Assembly: GCA_003427395.1 (NCBI GenBank)
Contig: BFEA01000566.1
Span: 985,794 to 1,036,537, forward strand
Length of the DNA stretch: 50,744 nt
Origin: Chara braunii
Lineage: Eukaryota; Streptophyta; Charophyceae; Charales; Characeae
Direction: 5' to 3'
The notes beneath the pieces are model-generated. The model ran no database searches, was not told the origin of the DNA, and was given only the letters and a program-made list of their open reading frames with translations. A program made the position numbers and the translations under genes. This document shows positions 42,792 to 50,744 of the stretch, piece after piece; positions within the stretch are counted from its first letter, which is position 1; each line of letters starts with the position of its first letter.

Positions 42792-43951
42792 ATGAAAAAC
42801 AAGGTTAGGGTAAATTAATCACCCTGACCCAGTTACGGCGCCCTTACAATGTAAGAATTCATAAGTGGTGTGGAACGAGGCCCTAAGGGTTGTCGCCCTT
42901 TTAGAAAAAATAAAATAAAATAAAAAAGAAACAGGAATACGTGGAGGTCCGTATGTGATGGCCCACCGAGATGGAACTACGGAGCATCAGTGACATGATG
43001 GCAGCATTTGTATGATGGACTTGACGTTTGTATGGAAAGGTGGCCGCGGCCAACGAGGTGTATCTCATGGCCCATTTTTTTGGATTTTTTTTTTAGGTTC
43101 AAAAATAAGAGAAAACAATATATGGGGTTGTAGGGCTTACACCCTCTACAACCCCGTATTTTTTTTCTCCGAATCTGACTTGATTTACGATTTAAAACAA
43201 ATGAAAACCGAATTGTATTTTTTTACGTTTTTCTCATGAGTGATCTGAAGTTGTTCTCCTATATTTTTCAATCTTTCTTTTGGGGTGTTTTTTGGGACAT
43301 AGGGTGTTGAAATAAAAGAAAGATGTAAAAAATAAAATTGAAAACAAAAGAAGGGCCAGGGGCCTCGACCCACTAGCGTAAAACGGTGTGTGGCGGCCAT
43401 TTTGTTTTAAAAAAACATATAAAGAATCAGTTTTTTGATTTTCTAAAACAAGGCCAAGGCTATGCATCCACACTTCCACGAACCCGGTACATCTGCATGT
43501 GACCTTCCCGCCGGCCTGTTCGTAGTCTTTCGCGGAAATCTCAATATTCTCAATTTCTGCAAAAAAAATAGCAAGGTGCGAAGCTTCAAAAGCTTCGCGC
43601 CAACGCAAAGTGGCTAACTAAGCCAACGCAAAGTGGCTAACTAAGTGGCCAACGAATGATTGAGTAACAAATTCTGCTGGCCGACAGGAAGCTGCATCCA
43701 TGAAAACAAAGACGATCCACACTAGCAGTGGATACACGAAATGATCAACGATTCACGCATGTCACAGATGGCCGCACGTGGTCGAAAACGGCGGAGCACA
43801 AGCGTAAGTCGGACGTAGTGGGATGAGGCCCCAGGCTGGGGTGGGTGTGGTCTGTGTGGTTGGCACCACCACCCACAGGGAGAGTATGAGCAACACAATT
43901 TGTGTTGACGTATCATGAAAACATAAATTGTGTTGGTCAATGTGATTGCAA

Positions 43952-43953
<2 letters not shown>
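42792..43953. other. Intergenic; hairpin and short tandem repeat
   Basis: A hairpin at 43121-43158 (TATGGGGTTGTAGGG and its inverse ACCCTCTACAACCCCGTA). AGCCAACGCAAAGTGGCTAA is repeated near 43603-43645. No gene is recognised. Confidence 0.5.

Positions 43954-44029
<76 letters not shown>
43954..44029. repeat. (GA)n microsatellite
   Basis: About 76 bp of uninterrupted GA. Open frames across it encode Arg-Glu or Ser-Leu repeats and are not genes. Confidence 1.
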
Positions 44030-44034
<5 letters not shown>

Positions 44035-44125
44035 CTTCTTCTTTTTCTTCTTCTTGGAGGTTAAGTCGAAAATCGAGTACCGGTGCTGGAGTGCGTGTTC
44101 ATCTTGGGGCTTAACTTTCACCCCA

Positions 44126-44200
44126 GTCCACTTAGCCGTTTGGTTGAGTGTTTGCCTCCTGATGAGGACGTCGCGTGTTCGATTCTTGGGATCGGTCGTG
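44126..44200 (+). repeat. tRNA-like SINE head
   Basis: A-box-like TTAGCCGTTTGGTTGAGTG and B-box-like GTGTTCGATTCTTGG, followed by a TTCTTCTTCTT pyrimidine tract. The anticodon-arm region TGCCTCCTGATGAGGAC pairs only partly. Confidence 0.55.
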
Positions 44201-46170
44201 GGCGTGAGATTCAATTTTCTTCTTCTTCTTTTTCTTCATCTTTGTTGTTTTTACTTTTTATATTCCGCTTTTTTTATTCTTCGTTGCCACTTTTTTCTTT
44301 TTCATCTTCTTTGGGGGTTATTTTTTTTTTTAAAACCCCTCAAAAAATAAAATATTAAACCCCCCCCCGCCACCCCCCCTCATTTCTTTTTTTCTTTTTT
44401 GTTGGGGGGGTGGTCGGGGGTCGACCTGTGCAGGCGGCGTGATCTTTGGCGTGCGGCTTCGCCTGCTCGTGGCGCGGTTGTGCGGCCTAGGCTGCGGGGT
44501 CGCAGCCGGCCTCCTAGGCCGTGTCCAAGAGTACAACATAGTATATGTATAATTATGAAACCAAACCGCTTTAGAAAGTAACAGATGAGCACATTACTAC
44601 TGATGAGAGAGATGAAAATGACACTTGGAGGTTGTGCCTAAAGGAACATGTTCCGTAGAAACCAGGGAAGGTCAGATGTACTCTTTCGATTGTGGAGTGC
44701 ATATTCCTCTTTTTTCCTTTTTTTTCAGTGTGAGTACTTTTTTTTTACTGCGAGTACCATAGTTAATTTGCAATAGGGAATACTGCTTCATCCATCTACA
44801 TTGAGGTTGCCTGATTGAGAAAAGTAAGTGTGGCAGAATTCCCTTTTCTGGTAGATTGTTTGTTCGGGCGCCCTGACACCCAACTTGTCCTCGGATAATG
44901 CGAAGTAGATTGCCTACAGTAAATTGAAACTCGACGAGAGCTTCCTTATAAAATATCGAGCAAGTGTTATCGAACGTATTTCTTCTTGCAACTTTCAGTT
45001 GTTTTCGAATACCAAAAATGCAGCATCAATGTCAAGACTTATCACGAATATTCAGAGAATACGAAAGGCGATGGACGAAGAAACATTCACATCTCAATAG
45101 GTCATGAACCAAACATAAACGTGGTGGAATAGCAACATCGCAATGTGCACTGCATAGCCATAGTCATCGATACAGTTTCTCATTGAAAATCGTGAGTGAT
45201 AGAGGTTGGATTGAAACCCTTGTAAACTTTTTCGTTGCATCCAACGCTTAGATTGCAGTTGATTTTACCTATATAGAGGGGGTCAACACCATGGAGAGCA
45301 AAAAAATATAAACGGCGAGACATTTATGTTTATCGAAATCGACACTAGAGGAAGAAGACCAATAATGTATCCAACAAACTTCGCAACCCAAAGGATCTGA
45401 ACAAAAAGGATGAGAGTCACGATATTTGGGCAAAAAAAGAGTTAATATACATACTTTTCAAGAGGTCAGAAGAAGGATAACGCAACTTAGTACATCGACG
45501 AGTGACCTGCTATTAAAAAAAACACGCTCGGGTATAAATTTACGAGGAGGAAGAAACAAACTTATCATCTTTCTCATTAAGACTGATTTTCCCAACCAAC
45601 ACGTTATTTGGTTTTAGATGACTCGGATCTCCATTTGAAAGTTTTTGCTTTTCGGACCACGATTGCTTTGTTAGCAGCATCTAATGTCGAATACGAAATA
45701 CCATCCTCATGATCAAACGCTATAAATTTGTCTTTCTTCATTGGTTTAAATGTTTTTTGCATCTCCCTTATGAAAGTTTTTTTTATCATTGGTTGATGCA
45801 TCTTGCACTTTCGGACGAAGAATAACCTATGACAATAGTACTACCAGCCATATAATCGGGCCGAGCACGAAATCGCGAAGGCGGTGTAGTATGTTTCTTC
45901 TCCATCTCTATCTTCGTGAGAGCCTTCTTTAGTTTTTTCATCTCTTAGTCTGCTTATTTCCTCCATTCAAGTTCCGTAGGCGAAGCTCTTTCAATGTCAT
46001 GGTTTCGACCACCAATATATGACGCTCAACAACGTCGTGATATTATTCCATTGAGATCTATCCTTAGTTAGGAGACCGTTGATGACCTTGGTCCCCCTAG
46101 GGGAAAACCAAGGTTCCTATCTCCTGACCGTTGATTTAGATCAAGGGTCAGGAGCGCTGGCGAATTTTGT
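44201..46170. other. Intergenic, no gene recognised
   Basis: Poly-C and T-rich tracts at 44300-44420, then AT-rich sequence with short open frames. A palindromic patch at 46090-46120 (CCTTGGTCCCCCTAGGGG, then AAAACCAAGG) is the only structure seen. Confidence 0.4.
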
Positions 46171-46212
46171 TTAGCAGTGGGCAAAGTAGCTGCCCACATG
46201 CCTTCAGTTGGC

Positions 46213-46220
46213 TATAAAAG
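46213..46220 (+). promoter_or_regulatory. TATA box-like element
   Basis: TATAAAAG in the context GGCTATAAAAGCAAGC is a strong match to a plant-type TATA box. It could drive the open sequence at 46.4-47.4 kb, but no intact gene follows. Confidence 0.35.
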
Positions 46221-46989
46221 CAAGCACTCCACCCAACAGCCTCACACTTGTGGCTGTGCTACTGGGCCAGTCACCTTGATTGAATGCTGGTTGGCTGTTG
46301 ATGTGGGGCAGTGCTGCTGGAGAGAAGGAAGTTGGACGTATGTTGGAGCTTTAGAGGAGTGCGGGGGGGGAAGCCATAGCCAAGGGTTGGAGGCTCTCTG
46401 CCCCACCCTTGTGCTAGTGCGGTGGCAGTAAGGCTGCGTCAGGTCCAGACGGTGCAGCAAGCGACACTCGTTTCGGTGGGGGTTGTGATGTTGGACTGTT
46501 GTCGCGACATCAAGACCTTCCTATGGGAAGGTGTTGTCGGATTTGCCGCGCGCGCTGAGTTTTTGTTTTACGTACGTTTGGGAAGGTGTTGTCGAACTGA
46601 CGGTGTGGCAACATCAAGGTTTCCCTAAGGGGAGGTGTTGTCCATTCGGCGGCACGGCACGACGATTTTTTTGTGAGGTTACGCTGCCAAAATTTTGGCA
46701 CAGCAGTGGCACTTCGATGCATTGGGGAACTGCTGTCAACTTTTTGGCATGACGGCGTGATACTGGTTTCGACGGTGTGGCGAGCGGCAATTTTGCTTTT
46801 AATTTTTGATATGTGCGGTGATGATGGATTATTATTTTCGTGATCCGGCAGTAGAATGGGCACAGATGCATGATTGGGTCTGTGTGGTAAAGGTGCATGG
46901 GCCGGTGGCATGAAGAAGTGCAGAGTGAGTGCACACGGCAGTGATTATTGGGCACGCATCACATACATTTTTCAACTAGGGTCACCTTT

Positions 46990-47330
46990 ATTTTTTTTAC
47001 GGCGTGCAGTGCAAACGATTTTGAGTTCTGAACCGCCTAGTATTGTGGCGATGGTATGGGACTACATTGGGACAAATTTGAGATCGGGACCGGCATATTG
47101 GTGTGGTTATTGTGAGCGTACGTGGTGCTTGGAGGCGGCGTGGACTTGCGGCTGGTTGAGAAGTATCGTTCTATCGTTGGTGGTCAAGGTGCAATTGAGA
47201 CTGTGCTTGGACGGTACAGGATGTGGGATGACGTAACGTTTGATCACGAAAGCACCCTCTTTGAGGGTTATCTCATTAAGACATCTCGGTGGAGCCAACC
47301 TTGGTGTGATCAGGCACGTGGAGAAGATGG
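46990..47330 (+). pseudogene. Possible broken zinc-finger (BED-like) coding fragment
   Basis: One frame reads PPSIVAMVWDYIG, then PAYWCGYCERTW (a C-x2-C pair after an aromatic, as in BED zinc fingers of hAT-type transposases). About one nucleotide out of frame, at 47115-47125, an LGGGVDLRLVEKYRS and VLGRYRMWDDVTFD reading continues for about 100 codons. I infer a frameshifted remnant; the family call is weak because the His pair is not clear. Confidence 0.25.
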
Positions 47331-47430
47331 CAGATCGTCATTCTGTAAAACGACCACAACTTCAGAAGTTGTGATCCGCGTATTTTCATGTGAGCCGCAT
47401 ATTTCATATTCAACGACGATTATTTTCTTC

Positions 47431-48640
47431 TGATTGGAATATTACCCGGCTTTCTTGAGTGGGTCAGATCAAACTTCACTCGAGGTCAGTTGAATGACTC
47501 AGATGTTTCTTCACACCTGTGTGAACCCACACTTTGTTTGACCCTGTTGTTTTGAATGTTCGAAAGGAAAGGTAGAGGAAGGTTGTTCGAGTCCTGCATG
47601 TGAATGAAAATGTCTGACTCGAGTTTGGGATGGTATTGTTTTTTTTTTCAACTTGTTTTCTTTGCTTGATGTGCAGGTAGGTAGAAGAATGCTTGCAAAG
47701 GAGATTGATTATGCCTATTTGAGAAAAATGGAAAGGATTGTCTTTTTTTTCTTCTCACCTGCCTGCATGTCAAAAAGGGACCTGTTGTTTTGAATAATAT
47801 TAATCCAGTGCATGTTGTAAAATGAATTCGATTGAAATAAAGCAGATAAGGTCAAAAATACTTAGTTTTTTTCTCGAGGCTGACCCATTCTATCCCGAAT
47901 GACCTTATCTACCTGTACATGTTCAAGTGATTCTTATTCTCTATCTCCTTCTAATTCTTTTCGTCAAAATTACCTTGAACTTAGGAAAAAAAAGAAAAAA
48001 TGAAACCTAATTGGGGTGGATATGTTCTCCCTCTATGAAGAATCTGGGGCGGGGGTTCGTTGCTTTAGGAGTCGGCCCTATTATCGACCCAGAATGGATC
48101 GTTTTACGGGGGGTGTACTTTGTCGATTTGGTGGAGACGGCCCAACTTTTGAGATCCGAGTCTTGTGCTCAGGCGAGGAGAAGTACCTCAGACCACTTCC
48201 TAGAGGAAGAGGCATGCAACACTTCAAGCAATGCCACTTATCAAGAATCAACCACAAAGCAACTTGTCATCTAAAAAAGATTGAAAGTGTATGAGGACAT
48301 GTATGTGTGTCGAATCTTAAGTCAATTGTAGGCTGCAATGAATGACTTTGGCAACGCGTCTCATCAAGTCAAGATTAAGGCGGCCGACTACCTTGTCGGC
48401 TACATCAATGCTATTGTCAGTATCCAACTCCTTGTTGACGGTTGTATGACTGTTTTGTAGAGTTTGACCAAGGGTGGTCGAATTTTATTTTGATCTTGTG
48501 ATATTGGATGTATCAAATGAAAATTTGGATTCTCTCAGTTATCATTTCAGATTGGATATGTTCCTGTTCACTACGGTCGATTTCTTTTGATGTAATTATA
48601 TGTGGTTGTTGTAACTTTCGCTTGGCTATGTACAAAAGGG
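47431..48640. other. Intergenic, no gene recognised
   Basis: Overlapping 87- and 92-codon frames at 48011-48294 and a TTGTAG-preceded open stretch at 48334-48460 (AAMNDFGNASHQVKIKAADY) look mildly protein-like, but I cannot place them in a family or a splice chain. Confidence 0.3.
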
Positions 48641-49350
48641 ATCAGGATTAATGTTGGGTTTCACGCTTGGTTGAGACCGTCCTAGTCGACCGACGTTTGC
48701 TCCGTACCTAGGAGATCAGCGCCCTAGGAACGAAGGGCGTTCGGGTCCACTCGGCATTGACCAAGCGTATCTATACTATAACGAACAAGCAAACGCCCTC
48801 AGCTGATCTACCTTTGCGATTGCATTTAAAAACTTTCGCATGTGGGTCATTAGCTCGGTAGGGATACGCCCCTAAGGATGGTGACAACCCCTTAGGGAAG
48901 AAAGTTAATGCCCCGCGAGAACCTATGCTGGCGTAGGGGACCGCGTGATGTACAACTGGCGCACCCGGCTAAAGCGACGAAGGGACGACGCAACTGTGGT
49001 CGTTTGGCGGTTCATAGAGTTGTCAAGTATCGTTCTCAAGTTATCTCTTGTTCTGTTTTGTTGTACTCTTGCGTGATATGGTCAAGAAGGCTCTCGTCTT
49101 TGCGAAAAAGGCAGAAGCCGATGCGCTCGACAACGGATCGCTCCCTACAAGTCGTTGAGAAAATGGCAGAAAAAAATGAAAAATAAATCATTCCACAATT
49201 GCGAAATTGTTTTATCTGATCCGAGGTCCATCGGACCACACGATATTAAATTAATTTATCTGGGTCACGGAGTGGTCATACGGGTAAGCTTGCTTACCCG
49301 ACTTCTCCAGTGTTGCCTCTGTGTTGCACTGCAACAGAACGCGCCACAAC
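48641..49350. other. Intergenic; short palindrome
   Basis: Contains a 9-bp-arm palindrome at 49281-49300 (CGGGTAAGC TT GCTTACCCG). No gene is recognised. A poly-A run follows at about 49357-49381. Confidence 0.4.
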
Positions 49351-49429
49351 CCTCTTAAAAAAAAAAAAAAAAAAAAAAAAAATCCTTGTCCACTTGTCTG
49401 CCCACCAATTGTCATTTCCACAAAAAAAA

Positions 49430-50350
49430 AAACATGAGTGTTCCCTCCTACCTTTTGGTCCTCCCATCGTTGCCCTCACTCATCTCCCTCCACCATCATC
49501 GTCCCTCCGTCGTCTCGACCATCGTCCTCTTCTGGTGTTATCCTTATCCTCGTCATTGTCATATGTGTGTGTTGTCATGTTCGCTCTACACACCTCCATG
49601 AAAAAAGCATGACCGTATTCGTGTTCGTGTTCATTGTCCTCACCCCCTTCACCCGTCCCCATCCGCCCGCTCCCGCTGGTTAAGTTATGTCGTCCCTTGT
49701 CCTCCAGTCCGTCCTCCCACTCCTTGCTGTGTCCTCTCCCCCCTTATCGTGCTCTTCCTCCTCCTCCCACTTCTCCTCCTGTTCGTTTTCGACGTCCTCC
49801 CCCTCCTCATCCTTCCTGTTGCTCCCGCTCGCTATGCCGTCTCTCCTCTACCTCCTCACCATACTCCTCCTCCTACCGCTTCTCCTCCTCTTCGTGTTCG
49901 TTGTCCTCCGTCTCCTTCCCCATTATCCTGTTCCCCGTTGCTATGCCCTCCCTCCCCCTCCCATCCCTTCGAGTCCTCCCACTTGTGTTGCATTCTCTCC
50001 ACCTCCCTCCTCATCGCGTTCGTCACCTCCTTTTCCTCCTATTTGTGTTCGTCGTCCTCCCCCTCCCCATCCTTCGTCATCCTCCTACTCCCACTCATTA
50101 TGTCGTCCGTCCTCCCACGACGCTCCTCCTCCTCCACGTCCCTCTCCTCCTATTTGTGTTTGTTTTCCTCCTCCTCCTTCTCGTTCCCCATCCTTCTGCC
50201 CCCACTCGTTATGTCGTCCCTCCTCCTCCCTTCCTTCCTGCAACTCCTGCTGTGTCCTCTTTGCCTCCCTCCTCACCCTGCTTCCCCGCCTCTCGCCTCT
50301 CATCTTGGTCATGTTTGTCGTCCTCGCCCTCCTGCCTACTATGTACTTGA
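49430..50350. repeat. CCT/TCC-rich low-complexity region
   Basis: Nearly pure pyrimidine on the plus strand for ~900 bp, open in all three plus frames (233, 238 and 314 codons, Ser/Pro/Leu-rich). Related phrases such as TGTGTTCGT(C/T)GTCCTCC recur at irregular spacing. This is composition, not coding. Confidence 0.85.
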
Positions 50351-50699
50351 ATTCGGACATTGGTCACGCCAGCCCCCACCCACGCCACTCCTATCGCCCC
50401 TTCTCCCAGACGCCGCCCGCACCGTTTTGTGCAGCCCGGGAATATTCTAGAGCCTTCCCCGAACGAGGTGCAAGGCTATGCGGCGGCTCATCGGGAAAAA
50501 AAAAAGTGGGCGCACAATCCCCCTCCCCCCACCCCCTTGCATTTCCAGCAAAATCTATCACCGGTGGAATCGGTCCGCGAACGTTCGATACAACCGTGCA
50601 TTCCCAAGCGCAGTATGGCCCTCCCCCCTAAATTTTCTTAGGTATCGAATGAATCTGACGCTGTAGCGTGGGAATATACATTGCCTTACTTGTTTTTGT
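50351..50699. other. Intergenic, nothing recognised
   Basis: GC-mixed sequence. Open frames entering from the pyrimidine-rich block end here. Confidence 0.4.
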
Positions 50700-50700
50700 G

Positions 50701-50744
<44 letters not shown>
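50700..50744. repeat. (GT)n microsatellite at the window end
   Basis: Alternating GT to the last base of the window. Confidence 1.

Noticed and set aside
44148-44175. CTGATGAGGACG in the tRNA-like sequence as a hammerhead
   Set aside because: The context is a tRNA-like arm with a B box. GAAA and stem III are absent.
43762-44350. Open frames of 70-150 codons across the GA microsatellite
   Set aside because: They encode Arg-Glu or Ser-Leu dipeptide runs produced by the microsatellite.
44592-44625. CTGATGAG word as another hammerhead core
   Set aside because: No stem II or GAAA core with flanking stem III could be drawn around it.
49634-50631. Long open frames of 233-314 codons in the last 1.1 kb
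   Set aside because: The plus strand is almost pure C and T, so stop codons are rare in every frame. All three frames are open and encode Ser/Pro/Leu runs.
37000-50744. Downstream E3-binding or catalytic exons of a full-length E2
   Set aside because: I looked for a second MPALSPTM, the E3-binding motif and the DHR-type catalytic motif on the plus strand and found none. They could still lie beyond the window.

Overview
The window is eukaryotic nuclear DNA: GT-AG introns, long non-coding stretches, homopolymer and dinucleotide tracts, many short transposons, and two assembly gaps (a single N at 8056 and 80 Ns at 21442-21521). The one gene I recognise encodes a lipoyl domain of the mitochondrial pyruvate dehydrogenase E2 type. 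Its sequence most resembles green-plant E2 proteins, so I infer a green-lineage organism with a repeat-rich genome, possibly a charophyte alga such as Chara. The species cannot be fixed from the sequence.

Region 1 (1-24.1 kb) has no gene I can name. It holds tandem repeats (155 bp, 229 bp, 87 bp), an AT-rich stretch from 5.8 to 14 kb with two related repeat families, and a ~100-bp minisatellite at 15.4-16.0 kb and again at 18.7-19.1 kb. Between those two blocks lie a basic 74-residue ORF and a clean candidate exon of 102 bp. From 20 to 23 kb there are AT-rich repeats, TA microsatellites and the first of several copies of an element carrying a hammerhead-ribozyme motif.

Region 2 (24.2-37.5 kb) is the lipoyl-protein gene on the + strand. 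Eight proposed exons encode 150 residues: a mitochondrial targeting peptide, then one complete lipoyl domain with the lipoyl-lysine motif ETDKAT, then a stop codon exactly where an E2 protein would continue into its linker, E3-binding domain and catalytic core. Exons 3-8 join in frame at good splice sites. The exon 1-2 join, through a 19-nt microexon, is a proposal. The introns hold tandem duplications and transposons, including an inverted pair of hammerhead elements in intron 1 and a duplicated decoy copy of the exon 4 start in intron 3.

Region 3 (37.5-50.7 kb) is dense in short mobile elements: three MITE-like palindromic families, a tRNA-derived SINE family with A box, B box, shared body and poly(A) tail, and a 71-bp near-perfect palindrome. 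A possible broken zinc-finger coding fragment lies near 47.0-47.3 kb. The last 1.3 kb is pyrimidine-rich low-complexity sequence ending in a GT microsatellite.

The most notable items are the stand-alone lipoyl-domain gene and the type III hammerhead-ribozyme element family. All of this is from reading by eye; no alignment, folding or database search was run.
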